NCBI GenBank assembly: GCA_028752905.1
Contig: JAQNBH010000156.1
Coordinates: 186,001 to 250,000, forward strand
Direction: 5' to 3'
DNA from: Cladorhizidae sp. MBARI D1340-BT2
Lineage: Eukaryota > Porifera > Demospongiae > Poecilosclerida > Cladorhizidae
DNA length: 64,000 bases
Shown one piece after another: positions 50,157 through 63,771 of this stretch; position 1 is the stretch's first letter, and each line of letters begins with the position of its first letter. The position numbers and the translations under genes are program-made. The notes beneath the pieces were generated by a model, which did no database searches, had not been told where the DNA came from, and saw nothing but the letters and a program-made list of their open reading frames with translations.

Positions 50157-51064
50157 AGAGTACAATTCATAACTGCCCTAATTAACAAGACCAAAGTCCC
50201 AGATTTTGTCAACTGATAGAGAAGGCCCTTATCTGCAACATGTCAACAGATTATCAATAAATGTAGTGGTTTTTCACTGGCAGGCCACCGCTTTGGCAAC
50301 TGTAAAACGCCAGGAAAGATCGCAAACCTTACCACTTCAAATCATCATAACTTGCTAATACTTAGAGTACTCAAAATTTTGGCACGTACAAAAGATAGAT
50401 AATTAGAAGGGCTATCCGGTGATATAAAAATGATCTTTTTGGGGTAAAGTGTAGAAAAGTTATGAGCTTTACGGCAAAATAACAAGATTTTTGGGGGGAA
50501 AATGAGAAACATATAGACCAAATTAGGGCAAATATCAAGATAGAGAACACATAATGAAACCTATCATTCGAATCATATCAAGTCCATTACAGTGAAGTTT
50601 GCAGAATATTATGGATGTTTGATATCAACGGAGAGCACAGGGAGAGACCTATCTTAATAGCTATATATCAAGTTTATACAGTGAAGTGTGGAGAATCTAT
50701 GAAGCTAACCTGTTTAGCATCAAGATAGAGAACACATAGAGAAACCTATCTTGTGATTCTATGTATGCAGAATATACGGATGTTTGGTATCAAGAGAGAG
50801 AACAGAGAGAGGCCTACCTTTAGAGCTATATATCAAGTCTATTCAGTGAAGTGTGGAGAATCTATGAAGCTAACATGTTTAGCTCAAGATAGAGAACACT
50901 GAGAGATACCTATCTTGCAAGTCCATTACAGTGAAGTGTGCAGAATATATGGATGTTTGGTATCAAGAGAGAGCACTTAGAGAGTCCTATCTTAATAGCT
51001 ATACATCAAGTCTATTCAGTGAAGTGTGGATAATCTACGAAGCTAACATGTTTAGCATCAAGTA
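50157..51064 (+). repeat. Monomer 58, long (908 bp)
   Basis: Code CTTGTA with atcaacgg as in 27794 and 31424 but without their other markers. Private aagatagat for aagacagat. Confidence 0.93.
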
Positions 51065-51972
51065 AGAGTACAATTCATAACTGCCCTAATTAACAAGACC
51101 AAAGTCCCAGATTTTGTCAACTGATAGAGAAGGCCCTTATCTGCAACATGTCAACAGATTATCAATAAATGTAGTGGTTTTTCACTGGCAGGCCACCGCT
51201 TTGGCAACTGGAAAACGCCAGGAAAGATCGCAAACCTTACCACTTCAAATCACCATAACTTGCTAATACTTAGAGTACTCAAAATTTTGGCACGTACAAA
51301 AGACAGATAATTAGAAGGGCTATCCGGTGATATAAAAATTATCTTTTTTGGGTAAAGTGTAGAAAAGTTATGAGCTTTACGGCAAAATAACAAGATTTTT
51401 GGGGGGGAAATGAGAAACATATAGACCAAATTAGGGCAAATATCAAGATAGAGAACACATAATGAAACCTATCATTCGAATCATATCAAGTCCATTACAG
51501 TGAAGTGTGCAGAATATTATGGATGTTTGATATCAACAGAGAGCACAGGGAGAGACCTATCTTAATAGCTGTATATCAAGTTTATACAGTGAAGTGTGGA
51601 GAATCTATGAAGCTAACCTGTTTAGCATCAAGATAGAGAACACATAGAGAAACCTATCTTGTGATTCTATGTATGCAGAATATACGGATGTTTGGTATCA
51701 AGAGAGAGAACAGAGAGAGGCCTACCTTTAGAGCTATATATCAAGTCTATTCAGTGAAGTGTGGAGAATCTATGAAGCTAACATGTTTAGCTCAAGATAG
51801 AGAACACTGAGAGATACCTATCTTGCAAGTCCATTACAGTGAAGTGTGCAGAATATATGGATGTTTGGTATCAAGAGAGAGCACTTAGAGAGTCCTATCT
51901 TAATAGCTATACATCAAGTCTATTCAGTGAAGTGTGGATAATCTACGAAGCTAACATGTTTAGCATCAAGTA
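51065..51972 (+). repeat. Monomer 59, long (908 bp)
   Basis: Code CGCTGG without dT, tract T5G7A3. Confidence 0.93.
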
Positions 51973-52880
51973 AGAGTACAATTCATAACTGCCCTAATTA
52001 ACAAGACCAAAGTCCCAGATTTTGTCAACTGATAGAGAAGGCCCTTATCTGCAACATGTCAACAGATTATCAATAAATGTAGTGGTTTTTCACTGGCAGG
52101 CCACCGCTTTGGCAACTGTAAAACGCCAGGAAAGATCGCAAACCTTACCACTTCAAATCATCATAACTTGCTAATACTTAGAGTACTCAAAATTTTGGCA
52201 CGTACAAAAGACAGATAATTAGAAGGGCTATCCGGTGATATAAAAATGATCTTTTTGGGTTAAAGTGTAGAAAAGTTATGAGCTTTACGGCAAAATAACA
52301 AGATTTTTGGGGGGGAAATGAGAAACATATAGACCAAATTAGGGCAAATATCAAGATAGAGAACACATAATGAAACCTATCATTCGAATCATATCAAGTC
52401 CATTACAGTGAAGTGTGCAGAATATTATGGATGTTTGATATCAACAGAGAGCACAGGGAGAGACCTATCTTAATAGCTGTATATCAAGTTTATACAGTGA
52501 AGTGTGGAGAATCTATGAAGCTAACCTGTTTAGCATCAAGATAGAGAACACATAGAGAAACCTATCTTGTGATTCTATGTATGCAGAATATACGGATGTT
52601 TGGTATCAAGAGAGAGAACAGAGAGAGGCCTACCTTTAGAGCTATATATCAAGTCTATTCAGTGAAGTGTGGAGAATCTATGAAGCTAACATGTTTAGCT
52701 CAAGATAGAGAACACTGAGAGATACCTATCTTGCAAGTCCATTACAGTGAAGTGTGCAGAATATATGGATGTTTGGTATCAAGAGAGAGCACTTAGAGAG
52801 TCCTATCTTAATAGCTATACATCAAGTCTATTCAGTGAAGTGTGGATAATCTACGAAGCTAACATGTTTAGCATCAAGTA
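51973..52880 (+). repeat. Monomer 60, long (908 bp)
   Basis: Code CTTGGG with gggttaaag and T5G7A3; shares gggttaaag with the next unit. Confidence 0.93.
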
Positions 52881-53788
52881 AGAGTACAATTCATAACTGC
52901 CCTAATTAACAAGACCAAAGTCCCAGATTTTGTCAACTGATAGAGAAGGCCCTTATCTGCAACATGTCAACAGATTATCAATAAATGTAGTGGTTTTTCA
53001 CTGGCAGGCCACCGCTTTGGCAACTGTAAAACGCCAGGAAAGATCGCAAACCTTACCACTTCAAATCATCATAACTTGCTAATACTTAGAGTACTCAAAA
53101 TTTTGGCACGTACAAAAGACAGATAATTAGAAGGGCTATCCGGTGATATAAAAATGATCTTTTTGGGTTAAAGTGTAGAAAAGTTATGAGCTTTACGGCA
53201 AAATAACAAGATTTTTGGGGGGAAAATGAGAAACATATAGACCAAATTAGGGCAAATATCAAGATAGAGAACACATAATGAAACCTATCATTCGAATCAT
53301 ATCAAGTCCATTACAGTGAAGTTTGCAGAATATTATGGATGTTTGATATCAACAGAGAGCACAGGGAGAGACCTATCTTAATAGCTATATATCAAGTTTA
53401 TACAGTGAAGTGTGGAGAATCTATGAAGCTAACCTGTTTAGCATCAAGATAGAGAACACATAGAGAAACCTATCTTGTGATTCTATGTATGCAGAATATA
53501 CGGATGTTTGGTATCAAGAGAGAGAACAGAGAGAGGCCTACCTTTAGAGCTATATATCAAGTCTATTCAGTGAAGTGTGGAGAATCTATGAAGCTAACAT
53601 GTTTAGCTCAAGATAGAGAACACTGAGAGATACCTATCTTGCAAGTCCATTACAGTGAAGTGTGCAGAATATATGGATGTTTGGTATCAAGAGAGAGCAC
53701 TTAGAGAGTCCTATCTTAATAGCTATACATCAAGTCTATTCAGTGAAGTGTGGATAATCTACGAAGCTAAAATGTTTAGCATCAAGTA
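52881..53788 (+). repeat. Monomer 61, long (908 bp)
   Basis: Code CTTGTA with gggttaaag and T5G6A4. Private c to a at 53771 (gctaaaatg). Confidence 0.93.
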
Positions 53789-54695
53789 AGAGTACAATTC
53801 ATAACTGCCCTAATTAACAAGACCAAAGTCCCAGATTTTGTCAACTGATAGAGAAGGCCCTTATCTGCAACATGTCAACAGATTATCAATAAATGTAGTG
53901 GTTTTTCACTGGCAGGCCACCGCTTTGGCAACTGGAAAACGCCAGGAAAGATCGCAAACCTTACCACTTCAAATCACCATAACTTGCTAATACTTAGAGT
54001 ACTCAAAATTTTGGCACGTACAAAAGACAGATAATTAGAAGGGCTATCCGGTGATATAAAAATTATCTTTTTTGGGTAAAGTGTAGAAAAGTTATGAGCT
54101 TTACGGCAAAATAACAAGATTTTTGGGAGGAAAATGAGAAACATATAGACCAAATTAGGGCAAATATCAAGATAGAGAACACATAATGAAACCTATCATT
54201 CGAATCATATCAAGTCCATTACAGTGAAGTGTGCAGAATATTATGGATGTTTGATATCAACAGAGAGCACAGGGAGAGACCTATCTTAATAGCTGTATAT
54301 CAAGTTTATACAGTGAAGTGTGGAGAATCTATGAAGCTAACCTGTTTAGCATCAAGATAGAGAACACATAGAGAAACCTATCTTGTGATTCTATGTATGC
54401 AGAATATACGGATGTTTGGTATCAAGAGAGAGAACAGAGAGAGGCCTACCTTTAGAGCTATATATCAAGTCTATTCAGTGAAGTGTGGAGAATCTATGAA
54501 GCTAACATGTTTAGCTCAAGATAGAGAACACTGAGAGATACCTATCTTGCAAGTCCATACAGTGAAGTGTGCAGAATATATGGATGTTTGGTATCAAGAG
54601 AGAGCACTTAGAGAGTTCTATCTTAATAGCTATACATCAAGTCTATTCAGTGAAGTGTGGATAATCTACGAAGCTAACATGTTTAGCATCAAGTA
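53789..54695 (+). repeat. Monomer 62, long (907 bp, dT)
   Basis: Code CGCTGG plus dT with gggagg breaking the G run and gagttcta for gagtccta; both markers also occur in the next unit. Confidence 0.93.
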
Positions 54696-55602
54696 AGAGT
54701 ACAATTCATAACTGCCCTAATTAACAAGACCAAAGTCCCAGATTTTGTCAACTGATAGAGAAGGCCCTTATCTGCAACATGTCAACAGATTATCAATAAA
54801 TGTAGTGGTTTTTCACTGGCAGGCCACCGCTTTGGCAACTGGAAAACGCCAGGAAAGATCGCAAACCTTACCACTTCAAATCACCATAACTTGCTAATAC
54901 TTAGAGTACTCAAAATTTTGGCACGTACAAAAGACAGATAATTAGAAGGGCTATCCGGTGATATAAAAATGATCTTTTTGGGGTAAAGTGTAGAAAAGTT
55001 ATGAGCTTTACGGCAAAATAACAAGATTTTTGGGAGGAAAATGAGAAACATATAGACCAAATTAGGGCAAATATCAAGATAGAGAACACATAATGAAACC
55101 TATCATTCGAATCATATCAAGTCCATTACAGTGAAGTGTGCAGAATATTATGGATGTTTGATATCAACAGAGAGCACAGGGAGAGACCTATCTTAATAGC
55201 TGTATATCAAGTTTATACAGTGAAGTGTGGAGAATCTATGAAGCTAACCTGTTTAGCATCAAGATAGAGAACACATAGAGAAACCTATCTTGTGATTCTA
55301 TGTATGCAGAATATACGGATGTTTGGTATCAAGAGAGAGAACAGAGAGAGGCCTACCTTTAGAGCTATATATCAAGTCTATTCAGTGAAGTGTGGAGAAT
55401 CTATGAAGCTAACATGTTTAGCTCAAGATAGAGAACACTGAGAGATACCTATCTTGCAAGTCCATACAGTGAAGTGTGCAGAATATATGGATGTTTGGTA
55501 TCAAGAGAGAGCACTTAGAGAGTTCTATCTTAATAGCTATACATCAAGTCTATTCAGTGAAGTGTGGATAATCTACGAAGCTAACATGTTTAGCATCAAG
55601 TA
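54696..55602 (+). repeat. Monomer 63, long (907 bp, dT)
   Basis: Code CGCGGG plus dT with gggagg and gagttcta. Differs from 53789 at the atgatc/T5G4 stretch, the same kind of difference as between 23421 and 24328. Confidence 0.93.
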
Positions 55603-56510
55603 AGAGTACAATTCATAACTGCCCTAATTAACAAGACCAAAGTCCCAGATTTTGTCAACTGATAGAGAAGGCCCTTATCTGCAACATGTCAACAGATTAT
55701 CAATAAATGTAGTGGTTTTTCACTGGCAGGCCACCGCTTTGGCAACTGTAAAACGCCAGGAAAGATCGCAAACCTTACCACTTCAAATCATCATAACTTG
55801 CTAATACTTAGAGTACTCAAAATTTTGGCACGTACAAAAGACAGATAATTAGAAGGGCTATCCGGTGATATAAAAATGATCTTTTTGGGGTAAAGTGTAG
55901 AAAAGTTATGAGCTTTACGGCAAAATAACAAGATTTTTGGGGGGAAAATGAGAAACATATAGACCAAATTAGGGCAAATATCAAGATAGAGAACACATAA
56001 TGAAACCTATCATTCGAATCATATCAAGTCCATTACAGTGAAGTGTGCAGAATATTATGGATGTTTAATATCAACAGAGAGCACAGGGAGAGACCTATCT
56101 TAATAGCTGTATATCAAGTTTATACAGTGAAGTGTGGAGAATCTATGAAGCTAACCTGTTTAGCATCAAGATAGAGAACACATAGAGAAACCTATCTTGT
56201 GATTCTATGTATGCAGAATATACGGATGTTTGGTATCAAGAGAGAGAACAGAGAGAGGCCTACCTTTAGAGCTATATATCAAGTCTATTCAGTGAAGTGT
56301 GGAGAATCTATGAAGCTAACATGTTTAGCTCAAGATAGAGAACACTGAGAGATACCTATCTTGCAAGTCCATTACAGTGAAGTGTGCAGAATATATGGAT
56401 GTTTGGTTTCAAGAGAGAGCACTTAGAGAGTCCTATCTTAATAGCTATACATCAAGTCTATTCAGTGAAGTGTGGATAATCTACGAAGCTAACATGTTTA
56501 GCATCAAGTA
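55603..56510 (+). repeat. Monomer 64, long (908 bp)
   Basis: Code CTTGGG. Private g to a at 56067 destroys the GATATC at the A1/A2 border; private a to t at 56408. Confidence 0.93.
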
Positions 56511-57418
56511 AGAGTACAATTCATAACTGCCCTAATTAACAAGACCAAAGTCCCAGATTTTGTCAACTGATAGAGAAGGCCCTTATCTGCAACATGTCAA
56601 CAGATTATCAATAAATGTAGTGGTTTTTCACTGGCAGGCCACCGCTTTGGCAACTGGAAAACGCCAGGAAAGATCGCAAACCTTACCACTTCAAATCACT
56701 ATAACTTGCTAATACTTAGAGTACTCAAAATTTTGGCACATACAAAAGACAGATAATTAGAAGGGCTATCCGGTGATATAAAAATGATCTTTTTGGGGTA
56801 AAGTTTAGAAAAGTTATGAGCTTTACGGCAAAATAACAAGATTTTTGGGGGGAAAATGAGAAACATATAGACCAAATTAGGGCAAATATCAAGATAGAGA
56901 ACACATAATGAAACCTATCATTCGAATCATATCAAGTCCATTACAGTGAAGTTTGCAGAATATTATGGATGTTTGATATCAACAGAGAGCACAGGGAGAG
57001 ACCTATCTTAATAGCTATATATCAAGTTTATACAGTGAAGTGTGGAGAATCTATGAAGCTAACCTGTTTAGCATCAAGATAGAGAACACATAGAGAAACC
57101 TATCTTGTGATTCTATGTATGCAGAATATACGGATGTTTGGTATCAAGAGAGAGAACAGAGAGAGGCCTACCTTTAGAGCTATATATCAAGTCTATTCAG
57201 TGAAGTGTGGAGAATCTATGAAGCTAACATGTTTAGCTCAAGATAGAGAACACTGAGAGATACCTATCTTGCAAGTCCATTACAGTGAAGTGTGCAGAAT
57301 ATATGGATGTTTGGTATCAAGAGAGAGCACTTAGAGAGTCCTATCTTAATAGCTATACATCAAGTCTATTCAGTGAAGTGTGGATAATCTACGAAGCTAA
57401 CATGTTTAGCATCAAGTA
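56511..57418 (+). repeat. Monomer 65, long (908 bp)
   Basis: Code CGCGTA with cacata (56740). Private changes are atcactata for atcaccata and aaagtttag for aaagtgtag. Confidence 0.93.
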
Positions 57419-58326
57419 AGAGTACAATTCATAACTGCCCTAATTAACAAGACCAAAGTCCCAGATTTTGTCAACTGATAGAGAAGGCCCTTATCTGCAA
57501 CATGTCAACAGATTATCAATAAATGTAGTGGTTTTTCACTGGCAGGCCACCGCTTTGGCAACTGGAAAACGCCAGGAAAGATCGCAAACCTTACCATTTC
57601 AAATTACCATAACTTGCTAATACTTAGAGTACTCAAAATTTTGGCACGTACAAAAGACAGATAATTAGAAGGGCTATCCGGTGATATAAAAATTATCTTT
57701 TTTGGGTAAAGAATAGAAAAGTTATGAGCTTTACGGCAAAATAACAAGATTTTTGGGGGGAAAATGAGAAACATATAGACCAAATTAGGGCAAATATCAA
57801 GATAGAGAACACATAATGAAACCTATCATTCGAATCATATCAAGTCCATTACAGTGAAGTTTGCAGAATATTATGGATGTTTGATATCAACAGAGAGCAC
57901 AGGGAGAGACCTATCTTAATAGCTATATATCAAGTTTATACAGTGAAGTGTGGAGAATCTATGAAGCTAACCTGTTTAGCATCAAGATAGAGAACACATA
58001 GAGAAACCTATCTTGTGATTCTATGTATGCAGAATATACGGATGTTTGGTATCAAGAGAGAGAACAGAGAGAGGCCTACCTTTAGAGCTATATATCAAGT
58101 CTATTCAGTGAAGTGTGGAGAATCTATGAAGCTAACATGTTTAGCTCAAGATAGAGAACACTGAGAGATACCTATCTTGCAAGTCCATTACAGTGAAGTG
58201 TGCAGAATATATGGATGTTTGGTATCAAGAGAGAGCACTTAGAGAGTCCTATCTTAATAGCTATACATCAAGTCTATTCAGTGAAGTGTGGATAATCTAC
58301 GAAGCTAACATGTTTAGCATCAAGTA
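57419..58326 (+). repeat. Monomer 66, long (908 bp)
   Basis: Code CGCTTA. One of the most diverged left domains: accatttcaaattacc (57595-57610) and aaagaatag (about 57712) are private. Confidence 0.93.
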
Positions 58327-59233
58327 AGAGTACAATTCATAACTGCCCTAATTAACAAGACCAAAGTCCCAGATTTTGTCAACTGATAGAGAAGGACCTT
58401 ATCTGCAACATGTCAACAGATTATCAATAAATGTAGTGGTTTTTCACTGGCAGGCCACCGCTTTGGCAACTGGAAAACGCCAGGAAAGATCGCAAACCTT
58501 ACCACTTCAAATCACCATAACTTGCTAATACTTAGAGTACTCAAAATTTTGGCACGTACAAAAGACAGATAATTAGAAGGGCTATCCGGTGATATAAAAA
58601 TGATCTTTTTGGGGTAAAGTGTAGAAAAGTTATGAGCTTTACGGCAAAATAACAAGATTTTTGGGGGGGAAATGAGAAACATATAGACCAAATTAGGCAA
58701 ATATCAAGATAGAGAACACATAATGAAACCTATCATTCGAATCATATCAAGTCCATTACAGTGAAGTGTGCAGAATATTATGGATGTTTGATATCAACAG
58801 AGAGCACAGGGAGAGACCTATCTTAATAGCTGTATATCAAGTTTATACAGTGAAGTGTGGAGAATCTATGAAGCTAACCTGTTTAGCATCAAGATAGAGA
58901 ACACATAGAGAAACCTATCTTGTGATTCTATGTATGCAGAATATACGGATGTTTGGTATCAAGAGAGAGAACAGAGAGAGGCCTACCTTTAGAGCTATAT
59001 ATCAAGTCTATTCAGTGAAGTGTGGAGAATCTATGAAGCTAACATGTTTAGCTCAAGATAGAGAACACTGAGAGATACCTATCTTCCAAGTCCATTACAG
59101 TGAAGTGTGCAGAATATATGGATGTTTGGTATCAAGAGAGAGCACTTAGAGAGTCCTATCTTAATAGCTATACATCAAGTCTATTCAGTGAAGTGTGGAT
59201 AATCTACGAAGCTAACATGTTTAGCATCAAGTA
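58327..59233 (+). repeat. Monomer 67, long (907 bp, dG)
   Basis: Code CGCGGG plus dG with T5G7A3, the only dG unit outside 19-36 kb. Private c to a at 58396 and g to c at 59086. Chance minus-strand frame at 58512-58700. Confidence 0.93.
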
Positions 59234-60140
59234 AGAGTACAATTCATAACTGCCCTAATTAACAAGACCAAAGTCCCAGATTTTGTCAACTGATAGAGAA
59301 GGCCCTTATCTGCAACATGTCAACAGATTATCAATAAATGTAGTGGTTTTTCACTGGCAGGCCACCGCTTTGGCAACTGGAAAACGCCAGGAAAGATCGC
59401 AAACCTTACCACTTCAAATCACCATAACTTGCTAATACTTAGAGTACTCAAAATTTTGGCACGTACAAAAGACAGATAATTAGAAGGGCTATCCGGTGAT
59501 ATAAAAATTATCTTTTTTGGGTAAAGTGTAGAAAAGTTATGAGCTTTACGGCAAAATAACAAGATTTTTGGGAGGAAAATGAGAAACATATAGACCAAAT
59601 TAGGGCAAATATCAAGATAGAGAACACATAATGAAACCTATCATTCGAATCATATCAAGTCCATTACAGTGAAGTGTGCAGAATATTATGGATGTTTGAT
59701 ATCAACAGAGAGCACAGGGAGAGACCTATCTTAATAGCTGTATATCAAGTTTATACAGTGAAGTGTGGAGAATCTATGAAGCTAACCTGTTTAGCATCAA
59801 GATAGAGAACACATAGAGAAACCTATCTTGTGATTCTATGTATGCAGAATATACGGATGTTTGGTATCAAGAGAGAGAACAGAGAGAGGCCTACCTTTAG
59901 AGCTATATATCAAGTCTATTCAGTGAAGTGTGGAGAATCTATGAAGCTAACATGTTTAGCTCAAGATAGAGAACACTGAGAGATACCTATCTTGCAAGTC
60001 CATACAGTGAAGTGTGCAGAATATATGGATGTTTGGTATCAAGAGAGAGCACTTAGAGAGTCATATCTTAATAGCTATACATCAAGTCTATTCAGTGAAG
60101 TGTGGATAATCTACGAAGCTAACATGTTTAGCATCAAGTA
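59234..60140 (+). repeat. Monomer 68, long (907 bp, dT)
   Basis: Code CGCTGG plus dT with gggagg and gagtcata for gagtccta, both shared with 61957. Confidence 0.93.
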
Positions 60141-61048
60141 AGAGTACAATTCATAACTGCCCTAATTAACAAGACCAAAGTCCCAGATTTTGTCAACTGA
60201 TAGAGAAGGCCCTTATCTGCAACATGTCAACAGATTATCAATAAATGTAGTGGTTTTTCACTGGCAGGCCACCGCTTTGGCAACTGTAAAACGCCAGGAA
60301 AGATCGCAAACCTTACCACTTCAAATCATCATAACTTGCTAATACTTAGAGTACTCAAAATTTTGGCACGTACAAAAGACAGATAATTAGAAGGGCTATC
60401 CGGTGATATAAAAATGATCTTTTTGGGGTAAAGTGTAGAAAAGTTATGAGCTTTACGGCAAAATAACAAGATTTTTGGGGGGAAAATGAGAAACATATAG
60501 ACCAAATTAGGGCAAATATCAAGATAGAGAACACATAATGAAACCTATCATTCGAATCATATCAAGTCCATTACAGTGAAGTGTGCAGAATATTATGGAT
60601 GTTTGATATCAACAGAGAGCACAGGGAGAGACCTATCTTAATAGCTGTATATCAAGTTTATACAGTGAAGTGTGGAGAATCTATGAAGCTAACCTGTTTA
60701 GCATCAAGATAGAGAACACATAGAGAAACCTATCTTGTGATTCTATGTATGCAGAATATACGGATGTTTGGTATCAAGAGAGAGAACAGAGAGAGGCCTA
60801 CCTTTAGAGCTATATATCAAGTCTATTCAGTGAAGTGTGGAGAATCTATGAAGCTAACATGTTTAGCTCAAGATAGAGAACACTGAGAGATACCTATCTT
60901 GCAAGTCCATTACAGTGAAGTGTGCAGAATATATGGATGTTTGGTATCAAGAGAGAGCACTTAGAGAGTCCTATCTTAATAGCTATACATCAAGTCTATT
61001 CAGTGAAGTGTGGATAATCTACGAAGCTAACATGTTTAGCATCAAGTA
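60141..61048 (+). repeat. Monomer 69, long (908 bp)
   Basis: Code CTTGGG, second position of the terminal trimer; counterpart of 62864. Confidence 0.93.
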
Positions 61049-61956
61049 AGAGTACAATTCATAACTGCCCTAATTAACAAGACCAAAGTCCCAGATTTTG
61101 TCAACTGATAGAGAAGGCCCTTATCTGCAACATGTCAACAGATTATCAATAAATGTAGTGGTTTTTCACTGGCAGGCCACCGCTTTGGCAACTGGAAAAC
61201 GCCAGGAAAGATCGCAAACCTTACCACTTCAAATCACCATAACTTGCTAATACTTAGAGTACTCAAAATTTTGGCACATACAAAAGACAGATAATTAGAA
61301 GGGCTATCCGGTGATATAAAAATGATCTTTTTGGGGTAAAGTGTAGAAAAGTTATGAGCTTTACGGCAAAATAACAAGATTTTTGGGGGGGAAATGAGAA
61401 ACATATAGACCAAATTAGGGCAAATATCAAGATAGAGAACACATAATGAAACCTATCATTCGAATCATATCAAGTCCATTACAGTGAAGTTTGCAGAATA
61501 TTATGGATGTTTGATATCAACAGAGAGCACAGGGAGAGACCTATCTTAATAGCTATATATCAAGTTTATACAGTGAAGTGTGGAGAATCTATAAAGCTAA
61601 CCTGTTTAGCATCAAGATAGAGAACACATAGAGAAACCTATCTTGTGATTCTATGTATGCAGAATATACGGATGTTTGGTATCAAGAGAGAGAACAGAGA
61701 GAGGCCTACCTTTAGAGCTATATATCAAGTCTATTCAGTGAAGTGTGGAGAATCTATGAAGCTAACATGTTTAGCTCAAGATAGAGAACACTGAGAGATA
61801 CCTATCTTGCAAGTCCATTACAGTGAAGTGTGCAGAATATATGGATGTTTGGTATCAAGAGAGAGCACTTAGAGAGTCCTATCTTAATAGCTATACATCA
61901 AGTCTATTCAGTGAAGTGTGGATAATCTACGAAGCTAACATGTTTAGCATCAAGTA
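61049..61956 (+). repeat. Monomer 70, long (908 bp)
   Basis: Code CGCGTA with cacata (61278) and T5G7A3. Private g to a at 61593. Confidence 0.93.
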
Positions 61957-62863
61957 AGAGTACAATTCATAACTGCCCTAATTAACAAGACCAAAGTCCC
62001 AGATTTTGTCAACTGATAGAGAAGGCCCTTATCTGCAACATGTCAACAGATTATCAATAAATGTAGTGGTTTTTCACTGGCAGGCCACCGCTTTGGCAAC
62101 TGGAAAACGCCAGGAAAGATCGCAAACCTTACCACTTCAAATCACCATAACTTGCTAATACTTAGAGTACTCAAAATTTTGGCACGTACAAAAGACAGAT
62201 AATTAGAAGGGCTATCCGGTGATATAAAAATTATCTTTTTTGGGTAAAGTGTAGAAAAGTTATGAGCTTTACGGCAAAATAACAAGATTTTTGGGAGGAA
62301 AATGAGAAACATATAGACCAAATTAGGGCAAATATCAAGATAGAGAACACATAATGAAACCTATCATTCGAATCATATCAAGTCCATTACAGTGAAGTGT
62401 GCAGAATATTATGGATGTTTGATATCAACAGAGAGCACAGGGAGAGACCTATCTTAATAGCTGTATATCAAGTTTATACAGTGAAGTGTGGAGAATCTAT
62501 GAAGCTAACCTGTTTAGCATCAAGATAGAGAACACATAGAGAAACCTATCTTGTGATTCTATGTATGCAGAATATACGGATGTTTGGTATCAAGAGAGAG
62601 AACAGAGAGAGGCCTACCTTTAGAGCTATATATCAAGTCTATTCAGTGAAGTGTGGAGAATCTATGAAGCTAACATGTTTAGCTCAAGATAGAGAACACT
62701 GAGAGATACCTATCTTGCAAGTCCATACAGTGAAGTGTGCAGAATATATGGATGTTTGGTATCAAGAGAGAGCACTTAGAGAGTCATATCTTAATAGCTA
62801 TACATCAAGTCTATTCAGTGAAGTGTGGATAATCTACGAAGCTAACATGTTTAGCATCAAGTA
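61957..62863 (+). repeat. Monomer 71, long (907 bp, dT)
   Basis: Code CGCTGG plus dT with gggagg and gagtcata; counterpart of 59234 at 2723 bp. Confidence 0.93.
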
Positions 62864-63771
62864 AGAGTACAATTCATAACTGCCCTAATTAACAAGACCA
62901 AAGTCCCAGATTTTGTCAACTGATAGAGAAGGCCCTTATCTGCAACATGTCAACAGATTATCAATAAATGTAGTGGTTTTTCACTGGCAGGCCACCGCTT
63001 TGGCAACTGTAAAACGCCAGGAAAGATCGCAAACCTTACCACTTCAAATCATCATAACTTGCTAATACTTAGAGTACTCAAAATTTTGGCACGTACAAAA
63101 GACAGATAATTAGAAGGGCTATCCGGTGATATAAAAATGATCTTTTTGGGGTAAAGTGTAGAAAAGTTATGAGCTTTACGGCAAAATAACAAGATTTTTG
63201 GGGGGAAAATGAGAAACATATAGACCAAATTAGGGCAAATATCAAGATAGAGAACACATAATGAAACCTATCATTCGAATCATATCAAGTCCATTACAGT
63301 GAAGTGTGCAGAATATTATGGATGTTTGATATCAACAGAGAGCACAGGGAGAGACCTATCTTAATAGCTGTATATCAAGTTTATACAGTGAAGTGTGGAG
63401 AATCTATGAAGCTAACCTGTTTAGCATCAAGATAGAGAACACATAGAGAAACCTATCTTGTGATTCTATGTATGCAGAATATACGGATGTTTGGTATCAA
63501 GAGAGAGAACAGAGAGAGGCCTACCTTTAGAGCTATATATCAAGTCTATTCAGTGAAGTGTGGAGAATCTATGAAGCTAACATGTTTAGCTCAAGATAGA
63601 GAACACTGAGAGATACCTATCTTGCAAGTCCATTACAGTGAAGTGTGCAGAATATATGGATGTTTGGTATCAAGAGAGAGCACTTAGAGAGTCCTATCTT
63701 AATAGCTATACATCAAGTCTATTCAGTGAAGTGTGGATAATCTACGAAGCTAACATGTTTAGCATCAAGTA
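62864..63771 (+). repeat. Monomer 72, long (908 bp)
   Basis: Code CTTGGG; counterpart of 60141. Confidence 0.93.
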
